Positions 22,333-34,670 of a stretch of 64,000 bases of DNA are shown one piece after another. The translations under genes and the position numbers were made by a program. The stretch spans positions 17,966,565 through 18,030,564 of the forward strand of contig CAKAKS010000022.1 of NCBI GenBank assembly GCA_916700875.1, written 5' to 3'. The DNA comes from Sebastes aleutianus (lineage: Eukaryota > Chordata > Actinopteri > Perciformes > Sebastidae). Below the pieces are notes generated by a model that saw only the letters and a program-made list of their open reading frames with translations, made no database searches and was not told the DNA's origin. The first letter of the stretch is position 1, and each line of letters starts with the position of its first letter.

Positions 22333-23100
22333 GCAGGGCCGGCTTAAAGCTGCAGTAGGCAGAATATCTTTGGCATCATTGGGCAAAAATTCCACAATAA
22401 CCTTTCAGCATATTGTAATTCAAGTGTTCTGAGAGATAACTAGACTTCTGCACCTCCTCATGGCTCTGTTTTCAGGCTTTAGAAAATCTAGCCTGTGACG
22501 GGAGACTTTGACCAATCACAGGTCGTTTCATTGAGAGAGCGTTCCTATTGGCTGTGCTCCGGTCTTGGCGTTCCTTCACCAGATTTCACAGTGGCAGCGG
22601 CGTCACAAACTTTCTAATTTTTACAGCTAAACTGTGCACTACAAGATGATTCTGAAAACATTTGAGGAGAGAAATAGGCATTACAGTAACAGAATATTGG
22701 TTCATATTTGATCAGCGCTGCCTAGTTTGACCGTTTGGTCAGAGTTCGCGAGTGATTGACAGCCGGCTCTCATAAACGGCAGATGGACAGCAGACCTCAG
22801 ATCAGCTCTTACTGCTTGTTTTCCTCCGGTCTGTGAAATCTTGCAGATGTCGTTAGGAGAACCGGAGGACACAGAGGCACATGATTTTTTTCAGGTTACC
22901 TACAGTATTTCATGTATTACTGTCACGATATAGCGACCGTTTTATAAAAATAACTTTTTTTAAATCATATTTGCTCCAATCTCGCCTACTTCAGCTTTAA
23001 GGCATAGGCCATATAGGCGGCCGTCTATGGCGCCAGCTTCTGGGGGGCGCTGGTGACCCTCTAAAAATTTAAAATGATAATAAAAAATGATGGTGTGCGC
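22333..23100. mobile_element. Remnant element (cagggccggc ... ggcgcc) split by a TTAA-type MITE
   Basis: The flanks of the inner MITE read cagggccggcTTAA on the left and TTAAggcataggccatatagg on the right. Removing the inner element restores a continuous cagggccggcttaaggcataggc sequence, of the CAGGGCC-type terminus common in hAT-like fish elements. The far end of this outer element was not found, so its class and right border are uncertain. Confidence 0.45.
22344..23000 (+). mobile_element. TTAA-type MITE (AGCTGCAGTAGGC termini), complete
   Basis: TTAA lies at 22344-22347 and 22997-23000. The inner ends are AGCTGCAGTAGGCAGA and, as reverse complement of the right end, AGCTGAAGTAGGCGAGA, giving a clear inverted repeat. 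The interior contains ccaatcacagg, 'tgattgacagccggctct' and other words without a long open frame. A TTAA target duplication is typical of piggyBac-type transposition. I infer that class from the target only. Confidence 0.8.
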
Positions 23101-24200
23101 CCTTCTTCATTTTCTGCATTGAGGTAACAAATGACCAAATAAAGAAAGAAATGCACTTTTCACCCCTGTAACTCTCTTTCTCACACTTTTTCATCTGCCC
23201 GGTTGCACTTATTTGTTATTAATAAAAGTGTAAATTGTAATGAAACTGACTAAACACTTTTAAGCCAACAATATCAGAGATAAATTGTTTATTTATATTA
23301 TAATAAATACAGTTATGTATGAAAATAAATCTTAATTTTTGTCTTAAAACCATTGTGATGTGTGTTGCAGTTTACAGGGCTAGGGTTGGAGCTTTAAGCA
23401 TCGGACATAATTAACAATCATTAACTCTTTTAAGTTCTAATCATGTCATGAGTCAATCCCATAGTACTATGACTAAGGTATCATTAGGTATTTAATTATG
23501 TTGGTAGGGTCGTTGTTTTCCACACTACTGTTTTTGTAAAAACACATTAAAAGATTCAAAGCTGGCGTAAACGTCACATTAATTTCACTTTAACTAGTGT
23601 TTCAAAGTTTAAAATGTCCCAAATAGCAAGTAAAATGTTTTCTTGAGGATTTATTAGTATAGCTTTTCTTTTATGGGCCGTCAGTATTTCCATCCTAATT
23701 TTTTTTTGGATGATATAATATAAAATGTCCCCAGAATACTGCAATGAAATGAACAAATCCTCTGATTAATTAGGTCAATGAAGTGTAAAAAAAGCAATTT
23801 GAAGAACATGACGAACCGAAATAAAAATGACTTGTCTTTCCATTAGTGCTACTCATTTCTTTGGATATAAAAGTATCTTCCGGCTGCGGCTGTATTTTAA
23901 TACATTTGACAGATTTAGGTCTTTGTGGCCGCTAACAACGTCGGCTCTTTACTCTCTATTTGATGTGTATTTCCCAGGGAATAATGTACAGCTCTGATCC
24001 TCCAGTCGGGCGCCAATTAGAAAAACGCATTTCATCTTGAGTCATTGGTCTTATTTTAAAACAACGATTTTTTTCATTCTGCAGCTGTGATGGGATGTAT
24101 TTTGGCTTTATGCAGTATAGGATTGGATTTGAAATCCTTTTCAATCTCACTGGATGCATATTTATTTCTAAATATACAGAAGAAGACACATCCTCTAAGT
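23101..24200. other. Intergenic, nothing recognised
   Basis: AT-rich sequence. No gene or transposon end was identified. An 8-base target duplication of the following hAT element lies at its right edge (24193-24200). Confidence 0.5.
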
Positions 24201-25103
24201 CAGGGGTCAGCAACCTGCTGCTCTTCAGCTCCTCTCCAGTGGCTCCCTGTGGATTTATAAACATGGAAATGAATAACTGTTTTTTGTTTACATTTTCATT
24301 TTTATTTATCATTGTTGTAGGTCTATGGTACGACGGAGTATTAGGGCCACATTGAGGAAAAAAAGTCATAATATTACCAGAATAAAGTAATAGGTTTATG
24401 AGAAAAAAAGTCATAATATTATGAGAATAAAGTCATAATATTATAAATTAGTAATTTTACGTGTTATTTTCTTTTTTTTTCTTAAAGTTATGACTTTATT
24501 TTCGTAATATTACGACTTTTTTCCTCGTAAAGTTATGACTTTATTCTCTTAATATAAAGACTTTTTATCTTGAAATAGTATGACTTTATTCTCATTAAAT
24601 TCTGAATTTATTCTCATAATATTATGACTTTATTCCCGTAATATTATGACTTTATTCTCGTAATATTATGACTTTATTCCCGTAATATTATGACTTTATT
24701 CTCGTAATATTATGACTTTATTCCCGTAATATTATGACTTTATTCTCGTAATATTATGACTTTATTCCCGTAATATTATGACTTTATTCTCGTAATATTA
24801 TGACTTTATTCCCGTAATATTATGACTTTATTCTCGTAATATTATGACTTTATTCTCGTAATATTATGACTTTATTCCCGTATTATTATGACTTTATTCT
24901 CGTAATATTATGACTTTATTCTCGTAATATTATTACATTGTCTCTTTGGCCCTCACTGCATTAGACTTATATACTATATACGTAGACTATAAACTGTGTT
25001 ACCTTCATCACAATGCTGAAATGTTTTGCAGCTCCATACAGATTTGTTTTGGGTTTTTTTTGCCTAAAATGGCTCTTTTGATAATAAAGGTTGCTGACCC
25101 CTG
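24201..25103. mobile_element. Non-autonomous hAT-type element carrying a 22-bp minisatellite
   Basis: The left end CAGGGGTCAGCAACC (24201-24215) and the right end GGTTGCTGACCCCTG (25089-25103) are perfect inverted complements. The flanking 8-mers are ctctaagt (24193-24200) and atctaagt (25104-25111), matching at 7 of 8 positions. CAGGGGTC-type ends with 8-bp duplications are characteristic of the hAT superfamily. There is no transposase frame. The interior is largely taken up by the 22-bp array described separately. Confidence 0.85.
24355..24940. repeat. 22-bp minisatellite with inverted arms
   Basis: From about 24540 to 24935 the unit taatattatgactttattc plus tcg or ccg repeats with a 22-base period (for example, successive actttatt words at 24671, 24693 and 24715). 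The variants ctcg and cccg alternate, which gives a 44-base higher-order period over part of the array. At 24358-24445 the same unit is present in the opposite orientation (gtcataatattatgagaata). The region is therefore an inverted repeat able to form a long AT-rich hairpin. Confidence 0.88.
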
Positions 25104-25111
25104 ATCTAAGT

Positions 25112-25843
25112 GAAACCTTAAAAGCCCCAAAACATGCAACAACAGACAAATAGTGTTGATTAATTTACTCAATATTGACAGATTTTGTAATTAAGTTCTT
25201 TTTATTTTGTCGGTAGAAGTTAAACCTCTATAGACATATAACCTGTGGGACAAGCAGCTGGTCAATATCTACACTGAACTCTGCCACTACTGTTGTAATT
25301 GTAGAGGAACAGCTCTCTCTGGTGGATACATGAGGTATTTCTACCAGGTAATGCAAATTCCAGGAACTTGTACTTTACTTGAGTATTTCCATTTTTTGGA
25401 TTAAAAGGAATGATTTACTTCTACACTTGTCTGACAGCTTGAGTTGCTGTTCAGATCATAATTTTTCATCCTCTTCCTGTCCAATGAAGGTTCAAGGTTC
25501 TTCATTTGTCCAATTCCAGCAAAAGCAGTCATTGGCAATGAAAATCTTTGTTCTCAGGTTCCTTCAGCAATTCTCATAAAACATGTATATAAAAAACACA
25601 CAAGTAAATGTAAAAGCAAAATGATAATCTAAGGCATAAAATAGTGTTGTTGAAATAAACATAAACATAAGTTAATATAAAATAGAATTTAAATGTGTAA
25701 TTTTGTTGAAAACAGTATTTCAGATGGGAAAACTGAATGTAAACAGGATGTAGTTTGTAGTAATGATAAGTACTAAAATATATATAGAGATATAAACATG
25801 AAAGTGGTATGTATAGAGAAATAATAAATATATGTATATATTG
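25112..25843. other. Intergenic, nothing recognised
   Basis: AT-rich sequence with only short chance frames. Confidence 0.45.
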
Positions 25844-26425
25844 GGGCTGTCAATCGGTCAAAAATATTTAATCAAGATTAATCACACGATTGCCTATAGT
25901 TAATCGCAAATTAATTGCACACTTTTTATCTGTTCAAAATGTACCTTAAAGGAAGATTTGTCAAATATGTAATACTCTTATCAACACGGGAGTGTGCAAA
26001 TATGCTGCTTTATGCAAATGTATGTATATATTTATTATTGTAAATCAACTAACAACACAAAACAATGACAAATATTGTCCAGAAACCCTCACAGGTACTG
26101 CATTTAGCATAAAAAAAAAATATGCTCAAATCATAACATGGCAAACTCAACAGCTGTCAGTGTGTCAGTGTGCTGACTTGACTATGACTTGCCCCAAACT
26201 GCATGTCATTATCATAAAGTGGGCATGTCTGTAAAGGGGAGACTCGTGGGTACCCATAGAACCCATTTTCATTCACATATATTGAGGTCAGAGGTCAAGG
26301 GACCCCTTTGAAAATGGCCATGCCAGTTTTTCCTCGCCAAAATTTAGCTTAACTTTGGAGCGTTATTTAACCTCCTTCGCCGACAAGCTAGTATGACATG
26401 GTTGGATCAATGGATTCCTTATGAT
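25844..26425 (+). mobile_element. MITE with GGGCTGTCAA terminus, right-truncated
   Basis: The left end GGGCTGTCAATCGGTC is followed by the family's interior in order: aagattaatcacacgat, gggagtgtgcaaatatgct, 'ccctcacaggtactgcattta', 'tgtcagtgtgtcagtgtgctg', 'gggtacccatagaaccc' and the cctcgccaaaattta box. Similarity stops after 'gttggatcaatggattcct', before the right terminus seen at 32741. Confidence 0.8.
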
Positions 26426-27726
26426 GCCGGCAGAAAATGTTTGAAATCAGTTGAAGCTCCAAAAACCAGAAATGCTGTAACATGCACATGGCATGTTTAC
26501 CGACTGCTGTTGTGCAAAAACCGGATTACCTAAAATGTGTTTATTTTTGGCAGTGTGTCCTTGTACTTTGGTGCTTGTTTACCTTCTTTCAGCATCACCA
26601 AGAATGTGATGATCAATTTGATTAGAAGTACTGTCTGACAGATAGGTGGAAGCCATGGATATTTATCTGACAGCTCGAAGGAGGTGCCTGAGAGAGAGAA
26701 AAGTAGAAGCTGGAACAGGTCCAGCGTTTCATATCTGAAGATTATCAAATGACACGAGTGTCCCGCAGATTGTATGACTACGGTATGTGAGGTGATGACA
26801 GACGTGATACAGAGATGAGCACTTAAAAGAATGCCTGCGTGCAAGTCATGGTGCATTGTTGGTATGTTAGTCAGTTGGTTTTATTTTGGCTGCCACATAC
26901 AGTACTGTATGATATGGATCCATGTGGGAACATACAGTACGCTCACTGTTGAGATGCAGTAGCTTTATGTCTGAGTTTTTTTCTATTTCATAATATCTTC
27001 GAGTGAATGTTTCTCGTCTTCACGGAGGACCGCTATCTTGGATTTGTTTTCCTTGTATCCTTGAATGTTATCCTTGATATTTTGTTCACGTGTGGGATTT
27101 GTTGTCTGAAAGCTGGAGACCCGGCGATGAATTTGAGATGCAGCTCAGCACTGTGTCAAGTTGTTCTCGTCAGATATCAGATATTAATTCATTGAAATAC
27201 ATTGTGAAAGTGTATAAGAACATTATAATAGAAGTATGTGATGGTAATTCCCATGCTCACTTATGTCTCATAAGTTGTTGCAGCAATTTTTGGGGTGATA
27301 CCATTTGTTACACAGATTTGGTGCTAAATTTAACCATTTTTGAACCACTCGAAAATTAATAAAAATTATCAATAATCCCTCCAAAATACCACATTAAGAC
27401 ACCAAGACCTTGAGGAACACCATAGAAAAAGCCATGCTGTGATTTGGTATCAAAAACTTTTGACATTTGGAGATTTCTGCAAGAATTGCATTTGTCCGCG
27501 ATTGGATCGCGAGCACTTCTGTTGTGTAAACTGCTCAGAAACTCCCTTATTGTCAATCTACCTAGGAAAGCCATCCATCCTCTGAATGCTCTCGGTCTGA
27601 AAGACAGAATAGCGACTGGACCCGCCAGAGTTTTAAAGGGTTAAAGGAAAAGTATAATGCAATATATTTATTTTTACACTCTATTTCTATTATTTAACCA
27701 ACTGTGTTAATTATTGATGTATTCAC
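26426..27726. other. Intergenic, nothing recognised
   Basis: No gene was recognised. The frames are short, without domains. Confidence 0.45.
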
Positions 27727-28059
27727 TTAAAGGGTCAGTGTGTAGCATTTCGGGGGATCTATTGGCAGGAATGGAATATATTATTAATAAGTATGTTTTC
27801 TTAAGTGTATAATCACCTGAAAATAAGAAGGTTTTCGTTAGCTTAGAATGAGCCGTTTATATCTACATATGGAGCGGGTCCTCTTCACGGAGCCGACGGC
27901 CATGTTTCTATATCATAGAGACATTCACGTTTTTTGCGTTTTCACGTCAGCCACCGTAGTTTAGTTCCTAAACGCTTGGCACACGGGAGAAGTTTCGGTT
28001 GGTTTCAATCCGCAACCTCCCCGCTAGATGCCGCCAACTCCTACACACTGCACCTTTAA
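27727..28059 (+). mobile_element. TTAA-type MITE (CAGTGTGTAG termini), complete
   Basis: TTAA lies at 27727-27730 and 28056-28059. The left end is TTAAAGGGTCAGTGTGTAG and the right end, reverse complemented, is TTAAAGGTGCAGTGTGTAG. The 333-base element has no coding capacity. It is the reference copy for the SINE-interrupted element at 2876-3740 and the fragment at 21405-21523. Confidence 0.85.
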
Positions 28060-29834
28060 TCTTTTAAAAAGTTTCTGGGCTTCATATTTATGCACAGCGT
28101 AAGATGAAACTGACCAAAATAATTCGCAAATGCTAAGAGGGAAACCATTTGAAATGCAAAAAGTAGAACATTTATTTTTACATCACATAAATGAAAGGCG
28201 TCCCAGAAGATTATTAGAAGTGTAATTGACCATTTAATTTACGGCTGGTCGGCAACGAAACCGGAGACGTACAATAAGAGCTCTTAGAAGGACAGCACGA
28301 TCCAACCTGGTCTTGTTATAATCGTATTTCCAGTCACAGAATCATATTACAGCAGCTCTGCTACATTGCCCAGGAGGCAATAACACTTGAGAGTAAACGC
28401 CATTTGTGTCCATGGAAAAAGAAACGGCTCATTACAGTCTTGACAAATCTTGACATATATCTTTTTTAGTTTCGAGCATATGCATTTTCATATAAATCCA
28501 CAGATGACTTTTTTTTTTTTTCTGCATGACACATGTTCTACTTTTGCATTGTGTATGTATAGGTGTGTGTCAACATGTGTGTGGCCCTCCCTGTCAGGGA
28601 TCGTTTTCCTTTGCCGCCATGTTGACACACGTGTGCTTGACAACTGTGGGAGGTGAAAAGGCCTGTGCACGTCATACATCATGCTATCATCACTGTTTGA
28701 ATGCAAAGACAACCCCCTTCAACCCACACACACACACACACTCCCCTCTTTCAACCTTTACCCAGCAACCACTGGGGAAAGGTGTAGCTTAGTGGGGGTT
28801 GGGGACATTCCAGGTAGAGAACATGACGCCTGTCCTTGAATGAAATACCAAACAGTTTATTAACTCTGCTGTTCTTTTTAGAGCCACCGATTCCTTCTCC
28901 GTTTATTTTATTGTATTTTATTTTTTTTGTGGTCGGTTTATAAGGTTAGAGGGTCAAATCCAAAAATATAATGTTGACAGGAAGGTGGCGGGGCCCGTGC
29001 AGGTGGCAGGCGTTCAGACAAAGCGTTGGCCAAACGCTCAGCAGTTCCTCCCTCGGTCGCTAAGAAGTGTGTCATCTGCAGCTCCGGAAACAATAACATT
29101 CTCTAAAGAGGGAACTTCTTTTGGTGCCGCCAACCCCCCCACACTCCTCACACCCTTCATTCAACCGTCCGGACAAAAGCCCAAGGAGAAGTAGGAGGAG
29201 GAAAAAAGATTCCCCTCGATAAGGGCACGGCCGCTTACAAACTTCCAGAGGCCCTTTAGATTTGTTCAGCTGTCTGATGGAAAAGTACAGCGCTCTGGCC
29301 CACCAACCACCACCACCGTCACCGCCACCCACTCCGCTCGTACGGTAGCATCTCACCCTCCTGAGCTGCAGCTCTTGTGTGTAGAATTAGCGCAACTCAA
29401 TTTGTGAAAACAACCGGCGCATGACGTTCTGTCAGACAAATCCCTGTTTGTGCAAACATTCTCACGAGGGAACAACTCATCATGACACAGCAGAAATAAA
29501 ACAAGACGGGGAGGAATACTGAAATGTGACAGTGAAAAGACAGCGTCCAGGAACTCTGAGACATTAAAGGGGCCGAAACACCTTTTTTCTCAATCACCTT
29601 TTTATTCTTAGTGAATGGATGAGACATGAACGCACAACTTTCAAAGTTAAAACCGTTTTGGATATTTCACGGAGATGTCTGTATTTGTGTTTTTGCTTCT
29701 CACTGGTTTAAAATGGAAAGAAAAAACGTGATGTCACGTACTTGCATGTACCATCAGGATTTAGCATCATTTGGTTCAGAATCAAATGAAAGTCGTTGCG
29801 TTGTTTGCTTATAATGCCACCTAAGTGTATAGAA
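28060..29834. other. Intergenic, no gene recognised
   Basis: The stretch contains a short (CA)n run near 28724-28741 and a GC-richer block at about 28985-29350 whose frames resemble no known protein. Confidence 0.45.
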
Positions 29835-30480
29835 GTGGACGTTGTCATTAGGGATGCACGGATACCGATACCAGTATCGGGTCCGATACTGTGCTCATGT
29901 ACTCGTACTCGCAAAACGGCTCTGTTACAACGGCACCGATACCACTTTACGGCAGCATTACGTTAACCTCTCGTCACCATCTTTCGGGTCCTATCGCACG
30001 CGCTCACGCTCCACCTCCCCAACGGTGCTGGCGAGATGAAACCATCTCGTCGCCATCTTGGTTTTTTGCAACCAAAAGTGACGCGAAAAGGTGTAGCTAA
30101 GTGCGACCGAATAGCAACCAAAAAGGTTATAATTAACTTTCATGAATTGAAAACACACCGTTTCTGAAAGGGTTAAAGCTCTAAGACGAAAACACAGACA
30201 ACTTTCAGAGAGCATCCCCTGCTTTATCGGTCTATTTGACTAAATGAACATCATGCTGTATTGAAGAAGACTTGAAACTAGCGATTGAGACCATAAACTC
30301 ATGTTTACAATGTTTACTGAGGTAATAAATCAAGTGAGAAGTAGGCTCATTTTCTCATAGACTTCTATACAATCAGACTTCTTTTTGCAACCAGAGGAGT
30401 CGCCCCCTGCTGGCTGTTAGAAAGAATGCAACTTTAAGGCACTTCAGCATTGGCTTCACTTCTCAGACCTTCTCAGATCC
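29835..30480 (+). repeat. Dispersed repeat (agaagtggacg ... ggcttcacttctcag), copy 1, with internal insertion
   Basis: Shared words with 46243-46820 run in order: agaagtggacg, tttttgcaaccaaaagtgac, aacttttcatgaa-type and gggttaaagctctaagacg words, catcatgctgtattgaagaa, 'aactcatgtttacaatgttt', gagtcgccccctgctggctg and 'ggcacttcagcattggcttc'. In this copy about 180 bases starting near 29849 (agggatgcacggataccgat) are foreign, a second repeat inserted or substituted. No coding potential is seen. Confidence 0.7.
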
Positions 30481-31874
30481 GCTGCTGGATGTGTAAATAA
30501 GCAATTGTTTGCTAGCAAGTCAAGTCAAGTCACTCTCAAATCAGGCTAACAGCCTTATTTGTTTTGGAAGCTTTTGAAATCTTTTTGACAATGTCAAGAC
30601 ATTGGTTGTCCTCTGGCTGCAGAGGACCAGTGAAGGTAACTAACCTTTGTCGGTCACATGGGGACAAAGATAGCTGATGGCTATTTTGGGGACTGGAAGA
30701 GAGAGGTCTGCTTGTTGGAACTTGTCAGAGGGTTATATTGCAAGGTCCGAGCAGATAGTATTTGAATATAGGAATGGTTAGGTATATATATATATATATG
30801 TTATATTACAGATGGTGAACTCTAATGACTATTGCAGATGGCTAAAACATAGAAAGTAAAGGGTTGTGTGTAGGTATTTGAGACTGGAAATATCAGTATC
30901 AGAAAAACTTGAAAAAGTATGAGACACCCGTTTGACGGGCTGAGAGGGATCATCACAGACCGTGTGCATAGTGAGTTTCATGTTTCTGTCTCGTTTCTGA
31001 TTGGAGATTTGAGGTTACAATTGCCCCCGGTCTCCCCTATGTTACAACTAATGAATTAAAGGATTTAATGAATGTAATAAACACTAAGTATGTCCTTTAA
31101 TTTCCCTTTTGGATTACTGTAGATGTTTGTTTGAACAATAGCTTCCTCTTAACAGATACCTCAGGCTAAAACAGACAGTGTGAAACCAGATTAGAAGTAT
31201 GTCACACCAGATGGCCTGTTGAATCACTCTTTTCTCTGCTGTGTTTCAAAAGAAAAATAGCTCCGTTTATAACAAAGCAGATTATATTGACGATCAGGAC
31301 GAGCCAAGCTGTGCAGTAATTGACAAACTGCACGTGTGCCCCTTGTTTTCCCCCAACTTTTTAGGAACACGTGCGCGTCGTGGCGGTGGGTCCCTCCGAC
31401 CCAGCCGACCGTTGGCCTGTTTGGGCTTGTTGCGGCCGGACCCCGACAGCATGGGAGGAGCGGGGGGCTCCTTTCATGAATGTGCATGTGAATGTCAACA
31501 GCAGCCTCAGCCACCAAAAAAAACCTGCCCCCAGACCCATTAGCGAGCAGGGGGCAGAAAAATAGACGTCGGGGGAAAAACACATTGCATAAGAGCTTAT
31601 GTAACACGCCTCCGAAATTAATAGCTGAAGCAGAGGAGCGGAAGAATCGGGAAATGATGGCGCGGCCTTGAACTATTGTGTTGTCGCCTTGGCATGAGGG
31701 GCACAAGGGAGGGCCTCAGAGGATTCATGAGCAGGAACGTTGACTGCTCGTCGTGGCACTAAAGAGTTCAGTTTCTTTCAGAAATGCAGACGCAATAAAC
31801 TTTTAACATCCTCAAAGCAGTCACTTTTTAAAGATAAAGGGATCAAGATAACACAACAGCAACATTCCCTTCAC
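30481..31874. other. Intergenic; GC-rich single-copy block at about 31360-31720
   Basis: A (TA)n run lies near 30785-30800. The block at 31360-31720 is GC-rich, not repeated in the window, and contains open frames on both strands that match nothing I recognise. It looks more like a regulatory or CpG-type element than an exon. The function is unknown. Confidence 0.4.
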
Positions 31875-32741
31875 ATCAACGTACTCTTATCAACATGGGA
31901 GTGGACAAATATGCTGCTTTATGCACATATTTATTATTGGAAATAAATTGACAACACAAAACAATGACAGATATTGTCCAGAAACCCTCACAGGTACTGC
32001 ATTTAGCATAAGAAAATATGCTCAAATCATAACAATTGCAAACTGCAGCTCAACAGGCAACAACAGCTGTCAGTGTGTCAGTGTGCTGACTTGACTATGA
32101 CTTGCCCCCAAACTGCATGTGATTATCATAAAGTGGGCATGTCTGTAAAGGGTAGACTTGTGGGTACCCATAGAACCCATTTACATTCACATATCTTGAG
32201 GTCAGAGGTAAAGGGACCCCTTTAAAAATGGCCAGTCGGTTTTTCCTCGCCAAAATTTTGCGCAAGTTTTTTTTTTTTTTTAAAGTTATTTTTTGGGGTG
32301 ATTTTCAAGTATTTATTGATAGGACAGTGGATAGAGTGTTGGAAAGGGGGAGAGAGAGAAATGACATGCGGAAAGGACCACAGGCCGGATTCGAACCCTG
32401 GTCCACCGCTGCTAGGACTGCGCCTTGGCAATACATGGGCGCTCGCTCTACCGACTGAGCTAACCAGCCGCCCGAAAAATTTTGCGCAAGTTTTGAGCGT
32501 TACTTAGCCTCCTCTCGTGACGAGCTAGTATGACGTGGTTGGTACCAATGGATTCTTTAGCTTTTTTAGTTTCATATGATTCTTTAGGTTTAGTAGTCTA
32601 GTTTCATATGATATCTTTCGATATCTTCACTCTAGCTTTAAGACTGAGCCCGCTACAACCTTCGACATATCAATTGCCTTAATGCGTTAAAGAAATTAAT
32701 GGAAACAAATTAACGCGTTATCACGTTAACTTTGACAGCCC
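31875..32741 (+). mobile_element. MITE with GGGCTGTCAA family right end, left-truncated, containing a SINE
   Basis: The sequence begins inside the family ('gtactcttatcaacatggga'). It continues through the same interior as 25844-26425 and ends at the right terminus 'ttatcacgttaactttgacagccc' followed by TA. The reverse-oriented SINE at 32267-32475 interrupts it. Without the SINE the empty site reads cctcgccaaaattttgcgca, like the other copies. Confidence 0.8.
32252..32490 (-). mobile_element. tRNA-derived SINE, reverse orientation, with perfect 15-bp target duplication
   Basis: This is the reverse complement of the SINE at 3466-3685. A T-run lies at the left, the tRNA-unrelated region and B box (ggattcgaaccctgg on this strand) in the middle, and the A box (ccgactgagcta) and gccgccc start at the right. 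The 15-mer AAAATTTTGCGCAAG flanks it at 32252-32266 and 32476-32490. The perfect duplication indicates recent retroposition into an older MITE. Confidence 0.88.
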
Positions 32742-34554
32742 TAATTTTGATAAACACGACATCTCAAGTTACCCAAGTAAAGTTTATCATCATGAATATA
32801 TCCTTCCATGGCATACTGTAGTCCTTGCTGTCGGCTTCTTGAAGCTACATTGCCCGGCGCCCAGAAATTATCTCATTGGCTCCTGGCTAAAACGGCACCA
32901 GCGTTTTCTTTTTGTCAAACTTGTCCGACATAGCAACAGTAACTAAGGGGGACGGGGTCTTAGGATCGGTCAGTTGACGAAGTGCGGATGTTGTTTAGTT
33001 GCCGATGAAAAGGTTCCAGCGAGTGTCGCGTTGAAGGTCACGGCAGTTTCACGCAGGTACCCTCTGCAATAGGAAACGAGAGAGAAAAGTACTGTTACTA
33101 AAAAGTCAGTCGAGTCGAACCATGCTGCGGAAATGACGCATAAGAGACTCGAGGCTATTCTTAGACTGCCTTTGCTCTCGAGGTCAAAATAACACCCATC
33201 TGGATAAACATCCAACTTGTTAGAGGTGAGGGGTGTTTGTCACGGTCTGTGTTCTCTCCCTCCAACAGATGAGACTTCCACATACTCTGAATCAAGCAGA
33301 CAGATGTTGGATTTAACAAAAACACATCTGAGCATAGATGTGGTTGTTATCCAGGAAACATCGGCTGATTCCTGACCACGAGCAAGGCACTGCCAGGCTG
33401 AGAGGTTCAATTCCCAGTGCAGTAAAGTCTCCCAGTGATCATTCGTACAATGTGCTCAGTACGTTTGTGTCATTTGTGAGCCGATTACATAACGAGAGCT
33501 TTTGTTTGACGGGTTTGCTCAATGGGAGTTAACAGGTATGTTCCAGTCTGCAGTTTATGTAAGCTCTATTTGTCAGTATTACGCTCGAGTCGGAGCCATC
33601 AAGTTCAACAGTGTTTGGACAGAGCGGACAGGGCGGCTACTTTCGGGTTCAGTCGCATGTCGTTGACCAAATTTAACCCCTCAATTATCTGGGGACACTC
33701 CAGCAGCTGCTGGGCAGAGTTACAGGCGTTACAGACTTGTACAGAAAGTTCATAACATGGAGGCAAAGTGACAAAAAAGAAAAGAAAGGAGGGTTAAAGT
33801 TCAACATCACACGGCCGGAAGCACTTCCGACGCTTCTTTCATCATGTAGGTCAAATGTAATTTCAGTAAAAGAGCTGTCACTGATTCCATTATCTTTATT
33901 GAGGGTAAAAGGGTTAAAGTGTCGTGACCGACTCTCTAAGAAGCTCACGTTCATGCACGTGAAGACTTCTCAGGTTACTATCTTACTGTCTTCAGGTCAT
34001 TTCAGGATAAAGGTAAACAGTAAAATACACTCAGTAAAGATGTAAACTTAAAGCCTGGCTCCGTTCCACTTAGTTGTGTCAGTTCCAGGTACAGTACCGT
34101 CTGCTTTTACATGCAGGCTCAATGACATGGATGATGCCATATGATCGTTAGTTAAGGTCTTTGCACGCCAAGTACGTATTTTTCATACGCGTTTTATTAA
34201 TCTGTCATCCGACCTCCGGGTGCAATGAATAGAGTTGTGCAAAAATGAGTCCTAAATCCTGGAAATGAGTTAGCAATTAGCACTCCCAGTTCCCTCGTCT
34301 GCAAGTCAATGGGTTTTTACTTAGATGCCTGAAATAAGGTCTGTGGTTAACACAAGCTGAAGAGATTTTAACGTTTTGTTCTTCGATATAAAATACATCA
34401 GTAAATATCCCACTCGTGAATTTGGAGATTTTACGTGTTATCATCACACCGACTCGTTCGCCTTTACAGCCTCGTTGTGTTTACTCGCGTTCATGCGACC
34501 GGGGTGTAGTTCGTTTATAGCCTAACGTTAGCTTCTGGAGATTGCATTCACGCT
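32742..34554. other. Intergenic, nothing recognised
   Basis: No gene or clear repeat was identified. The open frames are short and without domains. Confidence 0.45.
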
Positions 34555-34670
34555 TCAAAAATCATAGAAGTGGCGTCCATTTGTGAAGATTATCTTGCTG
34601 AACAAAACATGCAAACATTTTCCATGTTGGCTTCATTTTTCAGTACCGGAGGTTGCCGCTTGGTACAAAC
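34555..34670 (+). repeat. Two short dispersed-repeat fragments joined
   Basis: 'catttgtgaagattatcttg ctgaacaaaa' matches the start of the repeat at 8159. The adjoining 'cagtaccggaggttgccgcttggta' resembles the tail of the family found at 46243. The region reads as a junction of two older elements. Confidence 0.5.

Noticed and set aside
24540..24935. CRISPR-like array
   Set aside because: Units are contiguous 22-bp repeats without unique spacers, in a vertebrate genome and inside a transposon.
31224..31706. 160-codon minus-strand open frame
   Set aside because: It shows no signal peptide, domain or family resemblance, and it lies in a GC-rich block where chance frames are longer. An overlapping plus-strand frame exists too.
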